54,012 nt of DNA, taken from contig JAHEKF010000013.1 in assembly GCA_024638465.1 (NCBI GenBank), positions 1 through 54,012 on the forward strand. Direction: 5' to 3'. Every line of letters starts with the position of its first letter. Position 1 is the stretch's first letter. A model generated the notes under the pieces. That model was given only the letters and a program-made list of their open reading frames with translations. It was not told the origin of the DNA and did not search any database. This DNA is from Rhodospirillaceae bacterium. GTDB taxonomy: Bacteria > Pseudomonadota > Gammaproteobacteria > Steroidobacterales > Rariloculaceae. The position numbers were made by a program, and so were the translations under genes. This document shows, piece by piece, positions 42,902-52,245 of the stretch.

Positions 42902-44568
42902 TGCACCTTTGGCGGATCGGCGAACGTAAGCACATTGAGAGCTCGTATCCAGCCCTGATAGCCGCAACGCTAGCGTTGTCTGCCTGCGAAGACACGATTA
43001 CCGGTGACTCACTGTCTGACGCGACGGAATCGAACGCGCCGGACACCATCCTGATTAACGGCGAGATCCTTACCGTTGACGATAATTTCAATGTCGCAGC
43101 CGGATTGGCAATTGAGGGCGATCGAATTATCGCCGTCGGAAGCAGCGAATCGATCGCGGACTTGGCAGACGAATCCACGACCACCATCGATCTCGAGGGC
43201 AAGACCGTAATTCCAGGATTGATCGATAACCACATCCACTTTATTCGAATGCCGCAACGCTGGAACCTGCAGGCTCGTATCGATGGAATCAATATTCGGC
43301 AGGAAGCTTTGAACGTCATCGCCGAAAAAGCGGCGAGCATGAGACCTGGCGAATGGATCATGGTTCAGGGAGGCTGGAGCGAGGGCCAGTTCGCCGACGA
43401 AGCGGGTGGCTTCACTCTGCAGGAGCTGGATGATGCGGCGCCCGACAACCCCGTGTTTCTGCAGATCTTATACACGCACGCGTACGCGAACACGCTCGCG
43501 ATAGAAGCTGTTGGCGCCGACCCTGCTGACGGATCGCGATTGGGCCCACCTTATATCGTTGCCGAACCGCCGTACGGTCTGCTGAATGAGCAGATGCCAC
43601 CGGTAAGCCCGGAGCAACTGGAGCAAAACGTGTTGGACGTCATCACCACGCTGAACCGGGCCGGATTAACAAGCGTGTACGACGTTGGGCGCCCTCCGGA
43701 AGGAGACATTTCGCTGCTCGACCGCATGTCTGAAGACGGCCCACTTAATTTGCGCGTCTGGCATACGCTCAAATATCAAGCCTACGGTCCCGAGGATATT
43801 GCGGGAACGATCGAGCTCATTGAGAGTAATACTGCCAACAGCACCGACGATTACCTCGGACTACTGGGCATTGGCGAACATGTTTATTTACCGATGTTCG
43901 ACCTTCCGAACGTAACAGAACCTTACCCCGACGAAGTCGTAGAGCAGTTCAGGCAGATCGCCCAGGCCGCCGCTGAGAATGGGTACAGGATCAACGAGCA
44001 TTCCATGATGGACGTCACCATCCAGAGCATTCTGGATGCCTATGAGCAAATTGATGAACTGGTGCCATTGGCGCCACTGCGCTGGAGCCTGGAACACGTG
44101 CTAACCATCTCGGAACAAAGCATCGATCGCGCAATGGAGATCGGCCTTACTCTCGCGGTACACAGCGTCGCCATGAACATGCCGTCGTTCCTGCAACCAC
44201 CGATTCGCCAGATCCAGGATAGCGGAATCGTGTGGGGTCTGGGCACCGACGCCAGTATTGTCGCCGCCTATCAACCGTTCATTACGCTAGGCTGGGCGAC
44301 GACCGGAATGTCCATCAATGGCCAAACGATCAACGAGGAACCCGTTACCCGTGAAGAAGCTCTAGTCGCTCACACCCGCAGCAATGCTTTCTTGCTGCAT
44401 AAGGAAACCGACCTGGGTACGCTGGAAGTCGGAAAGCTCGCGGATCTCGTCGTACTCGACCGAGATTATATGACCATTCCCGTGGTCGAGATTTTCGATA
44501 TTGAACCGGTGATGACGATGGTCGGCGGGCGCGTAGTCTACGACGCATCAGGACAGACGACGCCTTAG
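42901..44568 (+). CDS. Amidohydrolase family lipoprotein (YtcJ/amidohydrolase_3 like)
   Basis: The 555-residue protein starts with a lipobox-like segment (LIAATLALSAC, Cys 29), then an amidohydrolase_3 fold: ILINGEILTVDDNFNV, GKTVIPGLIDNHIHFI (metal His pair), WIMVQGGWSEGQF, LRWSLEHVLTISEQS and GLGTDASIVAAYQPF. The C-terminal composite beta domain (GTLEVGKLADLVVLDRDYM) is typical. Such enzymes hydrolyse cyclic or N-acyl amides; the exact substrate is unknown. It is coupled to the DUF6152 gene by a one-base overlap, and both would act outside the cytoplasm. Confidence 0.9.
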   Translation: MHLWRIGERKHIESSYPALIAATLALSACEDTITGDSLSDATESNAPDTILINGEILTVDDNFNVAAGLAIEGDRIIAVGSSESIADLADESTTTIDLEGKTVIPGLIDNHIHFIRMPQRWNLQARIDGINIRQEALNVIAEKAASMRPGEWIMVQGGWSEGQFADEAGGFTLQELDDAAPDNPVFLQILYTHAYANTLAIEAVGADPADGSRLGPPYIVAEPPYGLLNEQMPPVSPEQLEQNVLDVITTLNRAGLTSVYDVGRPPEGDISLLDRMSEDGPLNLRVWHTLKYQAYGPEDIAGTIELIESNTANSTDDYLGLLGIGEHVYLPMFDLPNVTEPYPDEVVEQFRQIAQAAAENGYRINEHSMMDVTIQSILDAYEQIDELVPLAPLRWSLEHVLTISEQSIDRAMEIGLTLAVHSVAMNMPSFLQPPIRQIQDSGIVWGLGTDASIVAAYQPFITLGWATTGMSINGQTINEEPVTREEALVAHTRSNAFLLHKETDLGTLEVGKLADLVVLDRDYMTIPVVEIFDIEPVMTMVGGRVVYDASGQTTP

Positions 44569-44802
44569 ATTACCTGGCCGGATTAATCGTTACCGCTGTA
44601 GCGCCGGAAGCGACAAACAGGCCTAAGGACGGGCAGCCGTAACAGCCGGGCCGAGACCGGTCGAATTGCATGGTTTCTCGCCGCAGATTCAGCGCTTGAG
44701 CTATCACCGGCTCAGAGTTTCAGACGTCGTGATACATTTATAGAATTAATCAGTCGGCGTCGCGACCGCCAAGAGTCAGCCGATAACAACGCCGCTCCTG
44801 CA

Positions 44803-46242
44803 GTGAAGACATTTCGCCCAAAATCCATCGTCCGGATGATTCTGTTTGGCTTCGCCATCGTAAGCCTGCCTTTGATCGTCGCGATTATCACGGCCGTCGT
44901 ACAAGTCGACAGGCTGGCCCAAAGCAGCAGAGAAACTGTCCTGGAAGCCGAATTCGCAACTCAGGAGAGTCGAGTCCTCGTGGATTCTCTGACAGAGATG
45001 CAGCGGGCCCTGGGGCAATTTCAGGTTGTGGGAAGCGATGCGGTCTATCAAATCTACCTGGACAGGCGCGCGGCGTTTCGCGACGCTGCCACCAATCTCG
45101 CTACGCTGGAGTTGACCGAACCTGGGCGCGAGGCTCTGCAAAGTCTCGTGCGCGAGGAACAAGCGCTATTCAATACGCAACTCGGTCAGTTCGGAGAGAG
45201 CGAATCGGCAGCAGCGGGTCCCGAATGGGCTGACCTTGCCCGCAGTGCGCGAACCGTCCTGGCGGAGAGCAGTCAACTCATCGCTCAAAACTCCACGAGC
45301 ACGACAAATATGGCCGGACAACTGCAGGGCGCCTTGCTGCTGCAAGCGGCAACGGTCATTCCTGTCACGATGGTCGTCGCTTTCATCTTTCTCGCGCTCG
45401 TGACCGGACCGATACGGCAGCTCAGTGCGGCGATTCGTCGCCTGGGCGCGAGCGATTTTTCCTCACCCATTGAGATCAGCGGACCACAGGACCTCGAGGA
45501 CCTTGGCGAACAACTGGATTGGCTTAGACGCCGAATTACCGAACTGGAAAACCAAAAGACGACGTTTCTTCGTCATATGTCACACGAACTAAAAACACCG
45601 TTGACGACAATTCGAGAAGGCGCTGAACTTCTGGCAGAAGATTTCGATCAAGATGCGGCCGTTGACAACGAGCTTACGGAGATCATCAGAGACAACAGCC
45701 TCCATCTGCAAAAACTCATCGAAGACCTGCTGGAATTCGGAAAAGTTCAAAAATCGATTACGACGCTGGCTATAGAAGAAAATGTCTCGCTAACCGAAAT
45801 AGTTCGATCGACGATTTCCGATCATCTACTGACTCTAAGATCGAAACAGATCAAACTGGAGCAACGACTGGGCAAAGTTTATGGTCGCGGTAATGCAAAC
45901 AAACTTAGAATCGTAGTCGACAATCTCATTACGAACGCGATCAAATACACACCCGTCGACGGAAAAATTCTCGTCGAACTGTCCAAGCAAGACTCCGATG
46001 TCATACTCGAGGTAAGAAACTCCGGGCCCGGCATAGAAGAAGCGGAGAGAGACAGCATCTTCGAGCCTTTCTACCAGGGCCAGGCGGCGTATCAGGCGCA
46101 CGTGAAAGGCACGGGGCTTGGTTTGTCAATCGTAAAAGAATATGTTGAAGCGCATGACGGAGCTGTTGAGGTCGTTAATTCCGAGGAAGGCGCTCACTTT
46201 CGTGTCCGGCTCCCCGAGTCCGGCCCGACGCGCGAAAATTAG
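44803..46242 (+). CDS. glrK: Sensor histidine kinase, GlrK/QseE-like
   Basis: The 479-residue kinase (GTG start) has two membrane helices around a periplasmic helical sensor region (VLEAEFATQESRVLVDSLTE ... QLIAQNSTSTTNMAGQL), a HAMP domain, the HisKA box with H261 in MSHELKTPLTTIREGAELL, and HATPase motifs NLITNAIKYTP and GTGLGLSIVKEY. Gene order kinase, small lipoprotein, NtrC-type regulator is the arrangement of E. coli glrK-qseG-glrR, and the partner proteins match too, so I assign it to that system. It responds to envelope signals and phosphorylates the regulator encoded third. Confidence 0.9.
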   Translation: MKTFRPKSIVRMILFGFAIVSLPLIVAIITAVVQVDRLAQSSRETVLEAEFATQESRVLVDSLTEMQRALGQFQVVGSDAVYQIYLDRRAAFRDAATNLATLELTEPGREALQSLVREEQALFNTQLGQFGESESAAAGPEWADLARSARTVLAESSQLIAQNSTSTTNMAGQLQGALLLQAATVIPVTMVVAFIFLALVTGPIRQLSAAIRRLGASDFSSPIEISGPQDLEDLGEQLDWLRRRITELENQKTTFLRHMSHELKTPLTTIREGAELLAEDFDQDAAVDNELTEIIRDNSLHLQKLIEDLLEFGKVQKSITTLAIEENVSLTEIVRSTISDHLLTLRSKQIKLEQRLGKVYGRGNANKLRIVVDNLITNAIKYTPVDGKILVELSKQDSDVILEVRNSGPGIEEAERDSIFEPFYQGQAAYQAHVKGTGLGLSIVKEYVEAHDGAVEVVNSEEGAHFRVRLPESGPTREN

Positions 46243-46855
46243 GCTTCGCGGCACCTCTCTGCTCGCGGCCTTACCGTGGCTATTGGCCGGTTGCCAGATA
46301 ATCTCTGCGGTACCGCCTGCGGAACAAGAGATCGAAGTCGTCACTCCCGAAGACTCCTTGGATATTGGCTCGCTGATCAGATACGGGTATTCCATCCGGG
46401 AACTGACTGCCGATGAACTCGAAACCGAATATCAGGCGATACTGATGCAAGGAATGCCTGACAACAGACCCGAGCTACGATTTCGACTCGTACTGTTGCT
46501 GGGCGTGCCGGAAGCTCCTCTCTACGATCTGAACCGGGCCGTATCCCTTTTGGATGACTATATTTCGAACCGGACCTCGCAGGGATCTCCTGACGCCGAT
46601 TTCGCTGCTCTGCTCATCGAGTTATACGCAGAACGACTAGCCATCGAGATCAATGCTGCCGAAGCGGCCGAGCAGCTCAGCGAAGAGCGTGGACAGACGA
46701 TTCAACGCGAACAGGAACTTCAATCTACACGCGCCGAGCTGGATTTCGAACGCTCGCAGAATGAGACACTCCGGCAGCAGCTGAACGCGCTCATCGCTCT
46801 CGAAGAACAGATCTCGCTTGAAGAAGCCGTTCGACCCGAGACGCAGGCCCAATGA
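46202..46855 (+). CDS. qseG: QseG-like outer-membrane lipoprotein
   Basis: The product carries a lipobox (ALPWLLAGC; Cys 31 from the GTG at 46202), a mid domain (YSIRELTADELETEYQAILM, LRFRLVLLLGVPEAPLYDLNRAVSLLDDYI) and a C-terminal coiled coil (QTIQREQELQSTRAELDFER). This mirrors QseG (YfhG), which links GlrK signalling to envelope or cell-division cues. The frame also contains ATG 46142, but that would overlap the kinase gene by about 100 bases, so GTG 46202 is preferred; the start remains uncertain. It overlaps the regulator start by four bases (ATGA). Confidence 0.82.
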   Translation: MSGSPSPARRAKIRLRGTSLLAALPWLLAGCQIISAVPPAEQEIEVVTPEDSLDIGSLIRYGYSIRELTADELETEYQAILMQGMPDNRPELRFRLVLLLGVPEAPLYDLNRAVSLLDDYISNRTSQGSPDADFAALLIELYAERLAIEINAAEAAEQLSEERGQTIQREQELQSTRAELDFERSQNETLRQQLNALIALEEQISLEEAVRPETQAQ

Positions 46856-48222
46856 AGGAACGGGCGAGAATCCTTCTGGTAGATGACGACCCGAGCTTGC
46901 TCCGAGTCCTGGCCATTCGATTGGAACGAGCCGGTTACGAAGTCATGCCGACCGATAGCGGAGGGCAGGCCTTATCGGCATTGCCCGGATTCAGGCCGGA
47001 ACTCGTCATTACCGACATGCGCATGGATGGCATGGACGGAATGATGCTCTTTGACGCGATACGCGCGACAGCGCCTACGCTACCGGTGATAGCACTGACG
47101 GCGCACGGCACGATTCCAGTCGCCGTCGAGGCGACTAAACGCGGCATCTTCGCTTACCTGACGAAGCCCATCGACAAAGAGACATTGATCAACACTATCG
47201 AACACGCGCTTCGAATCTTCCGCGGCGCAGACATTCACGAGACGGCATCGGATGCCGATTGGCGCCAGGAAATCATTTCTCGGAGCCCCGCGATGGAGAC
47301 GATACTGCGTGAGGCATGGCGTGTTTCACAAACCGATGTCGGAGTGCTGATTTCCGGAGAAAGCGGCACAGGAAAAGAGCTTCTTGCCAAAGCGATCCAT
47401 CGCGCCAGCAGACGCAAAGAGGCTCGCATGATCTCGGTCAATTGCACGACGATTCCCGATCAGCTTTTCGAGGCCGAACTCTTCGGGTATCAGAAACGCG
47501 AATTCGCGACAGAAGCCGGATCCAGCAGTGGGCTGGCGAAGGAAGCTGAAGGCGGGACGCTGTTTCTCGACGAGATAGGCGAAATCCCGCTACGCGCTCA
47601 AGCTAATCTTCTGCAAATGTTGCAGAGCAATGAAATCCGCCCTGTGGGTGCGACAAGTCCCGTTCCTATCGACGTCCGGGTGATCTCTGCAACACGATTG
47701 GATATCGAAGCCGCAATTGTAGCGAATGAATTTCGCGAAGATCTTTACTGTCGTTTGAACACGGTAATACTCGAGCTTCCGACGTTAGCCCAACGGCGCG
47801 AGGATATTCCGCTCCTGGCCGAGCATTTCCTGGCCATGACGAAAGCCGAACTTGATGACTCCGTAGCGGAAGTATCGGGATTCTCTGACACTGCGATGGA
47901 GCTGCTTATATCGGCGGCCTGGCCAGGGAACATCCGACAGCTTCGGGATGTTATTCGCCGATGCGTTGTGCTCGGATCTACCTCGCTGATCTCGGAGAGT
48001 TTGATCGAGCGCAGTCTCCGGCAGAACGAGAAAGCGTTTCTCCCCTTCGCTCGAGCGCGCGATCAATTTGAATTCGACTACCTTACGCGCCTTCTGGACA
48101 TGACAGATGGCAACGTTGCCAAGGCAGCGCGCCTTGCGGAGCGTAATCGTTCCGAGTTCTACAAACTCCTCAAGAAACACTCTCTCGAGCCAGCAATGTT
48201 TCGCCAGGGAAATACCGATTGA
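46852..48222 (+). CDS. glrR: NtrC-type response regulator, GlrR-like, with a degenerate GAFTGA loop
   Basis: The 456-residue regulator has a receiver domain (D55 in LVITDMRMDG; KPIDKETL), an AAA+ domain with Walker A GESGTGKE (169-176), Walker B GGTLFLDEIGE and sensor/Arg-finger FREDLYCRLN, and a Fis-type HTH at the C-terminus (GNVAKAARLAERNRSEFYKLLKKH). The L1 loop that normally reads GAFTGA and contacts sigma-54 reads REFATE (216-221). Without this motif sigma-54 activation is usually lost, as in TyrR or some NtrC proteins that work with sigma-70. The ATPase centre itself looks intact. The C-terminus closely follows E. coli GlrR (FARARDQFEFDYL). Confidence 0.9.
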   Translation: MKERARILLVDDDPSLLRVLAIRLERAGYEVMPTDSGGQALSALPGFRPELVITDMRMDGMDGMMLFDAIRATAPTLPVIALTAHGTIPVAVEATKRGIFAYLTKPIDKETLINTIEHALRIFRGADIHETASDADWRQEIISRSPAMETILREAWRVSQTDVGVLISGESGTGKELLAKAIHRASRRKEARMISVNCTTIPDQLFEAELFGYQKREFATEAGSSSGLAKEAEGGTLFLDEIGEIPLRAQANLLQMLQSNEIRPVGATSPVPIDVRVISATRLDIEAAIVANEFREDLYCRLNTVILELPTLAQRREDIPLLAEHFLAMTKAELDDSVAEVSGFSDTAMELLISAAWPGNIRQLRDVIRRCVVLGSTSLISESLIERSLRQNEKAFLPFARARDQFEFDYLTRLLDMTDGNVAKAARLAERNRSEFYKLLKKHSLEPAMFRQGNTD

Positions 48223-48493
48223 TCTGACACCGCTGAGCCGCTCTTGCGCCAGATACTCGCACAATTTCAGTCGATTAAGTCTGTTAGCTAACGTCGCAAT
48301 CGAGCTTCAGTGAAAATGTGTCTCCGCTCGACAACACGTTGACGCAGTCGCTCGGCGAACTAATCTGCTCACCATTGCATGACGACATCCGGCTGTGATC
48401 GAAGCTCGCACCAGGCGTCTTGCAAGTGGGTAGCCACAACCTCCCATTTTCGGTTGCGGCTAGTTAGTACTCTTCTCAACTAAGGTGTCATAC

Positions 48494-48709
48494 ATGAAAA
48501 AGTTTCTTTTAGTCTTGTCCGCTCTCGCTTTCTCCGGCGCTACGTTCGCGCAGTCAACGCTTCCCGCATTCGAGGATGTCGACACGAATGCTGATGGTTC
48601 GATCAGCATGGAAGAAGCCGCAGCCATCGAAGGGCTCGATTTCGCCACAGCCGACGTCAATCAGGACGGCTCGCTCGACCAGGAAGAATACGCAGCTATT
48701 CAGGGCTAG
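48494..48709 (+). CDS. Small exported EF-hand protein
   Basis: A 71-residue protein with a signal peptide (KKFLLVLSALAFSGATFAQ) and two EF-hand loops, DVDTNADGSISMEE and DVNQDGSLDQEE; the Asp/Asn ligand pattern suggests calcium binding in the periplasm. AAGGTG lies just upstream of ATG 48494; the upstream GTG 48485 is less likely. Followed by inverted repeats and a convergent peptidase gene. Role unknown; possibly calcium buffering or sensing. Confidence 0.8.
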   Translation: MKKFLLVLSALAFSGATFAQSTLPAFEDVDTNADGSISMEEAAAIEGLDFATADVNQDGSLDQEEYAAIQG

Positions 48710-48766
48710 CAGGAACTGAAGCTATCGGAGTGACCGCCCTGCCCGATTACGCGCGCAGGGCAAACT

Positions 48767-48788
48767 TGGAACACAGGGACGTGTTCCA
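48767..48788. terminator. Hairpin between the EF-hand gene and the S9 peptidase gene
   Basis: TGGAACAC (48767-48774) pairs with GTGTTCCA (48781-48788) across six bases, followed on the plus strand by GTTCTTTAG. Placed between convergent genes; likely a shared terminator, though T-poor. Confidence 0.5.
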
Positions 48789-48815
48789 GTTCTTTAGCTC
48801 CCTCGAGATCGCTCC

Positions 48816-51194
48816 CTATCGCCCCTGAGACGATGCGACTGGCTCGCCACGAAGCGGCGACGAAAGCGCGGAACGCCCTGCAAGGTGTGCGTCGAACCAT
48901 TCTAGTGCTCCCGCAGCGACCTGGAACACCGATTCGCGTGACCGGTACGCGTGACCCTCGAACGGCAACAGCACAAGAGAAGCTACCCCGCCATTGTGCC
49001 GAATCGCTTCATAGAGCTGGGTAGAGTGGATCGGCGGCGTACCAGGATTGTTGTCCAGCATCCCGTGGATCAATAGCAGTGGCGCGCGGATTTGGTCCGA
49101 ATAGAGCAACGGCGACATTTGCAGATAGGTTTCCCTCGCTTCCCAGAGAGTCCGTCGCTCCGTCTGAAAACCGAATGGCGTCAAGGTTCGGTTATACGCC
49201 CCACTCATCGCAATACCGGCCGCGAAAAGGCGTGTGTGCGCCAGCAGGTTCGCCGCCATGAATGCACCATAGCTGTGACCGGCTATCCCGACGCGCTCCG
49301 GGTCCACGAACCCGGTATCGACTGCGGCAGCGACGGCCGCACGCGCGTTCGCGATAATCTGCTCGAGAAATGTATCGTTCGCTGTTTCGCTATCGCCGAC
49401 AACAGGCATGCTGACGTCGTCCAGGACTGCGTACCCGCTAACGGCAAACAAGTACTTGAACGCCTGTTCAGAACCAGGGAAACGCGCGATTTCGTCTGTC
49501 ACGGGCGAAGCTGTCGCGGCACCGACATGCCTGGGGTAGGCCCAAACCAGCATAGGCAACGTTTCGTTTTTATGCTGGCCAGGAGGAACTAACAGCGTAG
49601 CGGAAAGTTCGAACCCATCGGCGCGGCGATAATTCAGAGCAATTCGTTGCACCGCGGCGAGTTCGGGAGCCGGATGCTCGCGATGTGTAAGCGGCGTATT
49701 CGCACCGGTCTTCAAATCGTGCAACACGTAGTTGGGCGGCATTGCTACGCTCTCGCTACGCAGCAAGAGCACATCCCCTTGCCGGCCTAATACACTTACG
49801 GCGGCATCGAGACTTTCGGCCCCCGATTCCCATACGCGCTCGGTAATCAGGGAGCCGAGTTCGACTGCGTCGAGCACGGATTGCCGTCCGAACCGGCCCG
49901 ACAAATAGACCCGGTTGTTGATGACACGGGCGAGCGATTCGTCCTTGCCGCCATGCGCGGGCAAAAATCTGCGCCGCGCCGGGGAGTCCGCATCGACGTT
50001 CCAGCGCGATATGACACGAGGATCCTCGTCGAGATTCGCGATATCGATAATGACGGACGTTGTTGTGCGAGCCGTTGCATCGTATTCATTGACAATGGCG
50101 AGGCTCGAGCCTTCCACCCATTTGACCCCTCCAAATCGATGTCGCGTACGGAATAGCTCGATCGGCAAATGCGCAAACGGTGCGTCCAGTTGCAAAATTC
50201 GCTCGATCTCATCAACGCGTTCTACCCACACGAGGCTGGCTGGCGCATTCGCGCGCCAATGCAACGCACGCGAAACGCCCGGCTCACGCTCCGCGACAGA
50301 CGCAAACGTTCTTAGAACGCGGCCGTCCAGGTTCCGGACTTCTGTTACCGATCGCCAACGATCCATCGTCGAAGTACTCGACGGTGACGGCACGTTGCGC
50401 GTAAGCAGGATCAAACGACCATCCGGTGACGGCTCTGCAGACTTCCATAGGCGAGGTTCGCCGATTTCTCGCCGAACACCGGTATTCACGTTGATCAGTT
50501 CGAGCTGCGAGCGGAGAAAATAATTGACGAGTCGGCGATCGACCGATTCGAGTCCGTACTCACTCGTGAGCGAGGCTTCGCTACCGCGGGTCGAACCATT
50601 CGGCAAGGCTTCTCGATTCTCGACGACCATCCGGCAAAGAACGTCGGCGCTGCCTGACATCCAACGACATGGTGTACCGCGAGCCGCATTCGGCAGTCCC
50701 TCGATCAACCTGCCGGCGGATCTCGACTCGACCCCACCGATCCAGAGTTCGATCTCGCGCGCGGTCGTTACCGTAAACAGGAACCGGGAGCCATCCGGCG
50801 ACCACTGTGGATAGCCGATCGCAACATCGCGCGGCAGTTCGATACGATCCCGATCGCCGGTTTCGCGATCGATCAGGGTCAGCCCGAAATAGGGTATCGG
50901 CGCGAAAGGCCCACCGGTGCCCAAATCGATGCGAGCGCCAGCAAGCGAAATACCAGGCCGCCGCAGGGAATCGGCAGGCAGCAGACCGCGTTCGTGGACC
51001 AATAGCAGAAAACGGCCGGTCGGGTCGATAGAAACGGCCGGAAGGCGCGGAAAATCCAGCAGTGCCTCCGCCGTTGCCGGCAGCCGCACGGGTTCTGCGA
51101 CCACAGCGCCGCAGAGAACCCAGACCGGCGCCGCCTTCAGCATCAGCGCGGATATTGCGGCCGCGCCTTTGGCAAATACTGCCTTTTTGATCAA
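48816..51194 (-). CDS. S9-family prolyl oligopeptidase-like peptidase, exported
   Basis: The 792-residue protein has an N-terminal signal-like segment (AAAISALMLKAAPVWVLCGAVVA), a beta-propeller domain with repeated WSPDG/P-type segments (YPQWSPDGSRFLFTV, SAEPSPDGRLILLTR), and a C-terminal alpha/beta-hydrolase domain with S641 in GIAGHSYGAFMA, D714 in GMLDNNPGTP and H748 in PFEGHAYRS. This is the dipeptidyl/oligopeptidase arrangement of family S9, in a periplasmic or extracytoplasmic form common in marine Gammaproteobacteria. It is convergent with the EF-hand gene. Substrate preference is not evident. Confidence 0.9.
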   Translation of the reverse strand: MIKKAVFAKGAAAISALMLKAAPVWVLCGAVVAEPVRLPATAEALLDFPRLPAVSIDPTGRFLLLVHERGLLPADSLRRPGISLAGARIDLGTGGPFAPIPYFGLTLIDRETGDRDRIELPRDVAIGYPQWSPDGSRFLFTVTTAREIELWIGGVESRSAGRLIEGLPNAARGTPCRWMSGSADVLCRMVVENREALPNGSTRGSEASLTSEYGLESVDRRLVNYFLRSQLELINVNTGVRREIGEPRLWKSAEPSPDGRLILLTRNVPSPSSTSTMDRWRSVTEVRNLDGRVLRTFASVAEREPGVSRALHWRANAPASLVWVERVDEIERILQLDAPFAHLPIELFRTRHRFGGVKWVEGSSLAIVNEYDATARTTTSVIIDIANLDEDPRVISRWNVDADSPARRRFLPAHGGKDESLARVINNRVYLSGRFGRQSVLDAVELGSLITERVWESGAESLDAAVSVLGRQGDVLLLRSESVAMPPNYVLHDLKTGANTPLTHREHPAPELAAVQRIALNYRRADGFELSATLLVPPGQHKNETLPMLVWAYPRHVGAATASPVTDEIARFPGSEQAFKYLFAVSGYAVLDDVSMPVVGDSETANDTFLEQIIANARAAVAAAVDTGFVDPERVGIAGHSYGAFMAANLLAHTRLFAAGIAMSGAYNRTLTPFGFQTERRTLWEARETYLQMSPLLYSDQIRAPLLLIHGMLDNNPGTPPIHSTQLYEAIRHNGGVASLVLLPFEGHAYRSRESVFQVAAGALEWFDAHLAGRSALSSPLRGEPVASSQGR

Positions 51195-51636
51195 TGAACT
51201 AGCTCGGATACTTACTATTTCACCGCATAAAGTACCCGTGACTTTTTATATTTACAAGAGAAACGCGCACAGCAGAACAAATCGCTGATTTCGCGTGAAC
51301 GTAACGGGCGAGCACGGACAGGCCGGTTGAATCTCTGCCTATCGCGAGCTGGCCGGGCGGATGGACGTTATTGCAGGAGCGCGAGTAACGACGGCGGCAG
51401 CCGGCGGCAAACAACGCATCGACGACTGGCGGGAATCGAAGCGGAAGTTCCCGCCGAATTCATGCCGACGACTCCTCACCCGGGCGCCTCGGAGCAAACT
51501 GTTGCCATCTTGAGACACTATTGTGAGTGCTGGCGGCTGGACTTCCGGGGCCAGGAAGCGATACAGTTGAATGCTCTGGAAAGCTATTATGTATTTCCAA
51601 TAACTCGTTAATTTCATTGAAAAAAGGACTATCGCA
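51195..51636. other. 442-base spacer between divergent peptidase and bactofilin genes
   Basis: The AT-rich stretch near 51200-51280 may hold the peptidase promoter, and TATTAT (51585-51590) a -10 for the bactofilin. I see no RNA gene, repeat or convincing reading frame; a 94-codon plus-strand frame at 51327-51611 has no homology pattern and atypical composition. Confidence 0.5.
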
Positions 51637-52230
51637 ATGTTCGAGTTAAACAAGAAGGACGACGCGGGCAACTCCGCCGGGAACGCAGCCACGACGACCA
51701 GCGAGACCCGCAAGGACCAGCCCCGGACTCAATCGGGAGAAATCGCTGTAATCGGCCGTTCGATTACGATAGACGGTGACTTGCGTGGCGAGGAAAACCT
51801 GCGAATCGAAGGCGACATCAACGGCACAATTCAGTTGCCTAACCACAATCTTACGATCGGCAAGGAGGGCCGCGTCAAAGCTGACGCCTATGCCGAATCG
51901 GTGATTGTCGACGGCGTTGTCGATGGCGATCTGTACGGAGCGGAATGTGTCTCCGTCCGCTCGACCGCCCGCGTCGAAGGAAACATTGTTGCTTCGCGAG
52001 TGACCCTGGAAGAAGGCGCACAATTCAAGGGGTCGATCGATATGGATCCGAAGAATGTCGATGCCGCGCTCGGGAATATCCGCAAGGAATTCGCGTCGGC
52101 AAGCGGAAAACCGTCGCTTGACGCCTCGAAGAATTCTGCGGCAGGCAGCAAAGCGCCTCATGCCGAACGACCTGATCGTGCTCCGAATCGCGATCTCGGT
52201 AAAGCGCCGAAAGCGGAGTCGGCCCATTAG
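51637..52230 (+). CDS. Bactofilin family cytoskeletal protein
   Basis: A 197-residue protein with the bactofilin (DUF583) beta-helix: AVIGRSITIDGDLRGEENLRI, GTIQLPNHNLTIGKEGRVKAD, SVIVDGVVDGDLYGAECVSV, RVEGNIVASRVTLEEGAQFKG. The N- and C-terminal arms are polar and disordered (KKDDAGNSAGNAATTTSETR; ASKNSAAGSKAPHAERPDR), as usual. Bactofilins self-assemble at the membrane and position cell-wall enzymes or stalk/flagellar parts. AAGGA precedes the start. The next gene (methyltransferase-like) begins 16 bases after its stop. Confidence 0.93.
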   Translation: MFELNKKDDAGNSAGNAATTTSETRKDQPRTQSGEIAVIGRSITIDGDLRGEENLRIEGDINGTIQLPNHNLTIGKEGRVKADAYAESVIVDGVVDGDLYGAECVSVRSTARVEGNIVASRVTLEEGAQFKGSIDMDPKNVDAALGNIRKEFASASGKPSLDASKNSAAGSKAPHAERPDRAPNRDLGKAPKAESAH

Positions 52231-52245
52231 CTAGGCCCTGCTGCT

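Noticed and set aside
48400-48430. GCAC...TTGC as a sigma-54 promoter downstream of glrR
   Set aside because: Spacing between the two halves is 8 bases rather than 5 and the GG of the -24 element is missing.
48727-48788. Paired inverted repeats as a REP/IS end
   Set aside because: No second copy or transposase is visible in the window; a terminator between convergent genes is a simpler explanation.
51327-51611. 94-codon plus-strand frame before the bactofilin gene
   Set aside because: Amino-acid composition and lack of any domain pattern or ribosome binding site suggest chance; it overlaps likely promoter DNA.
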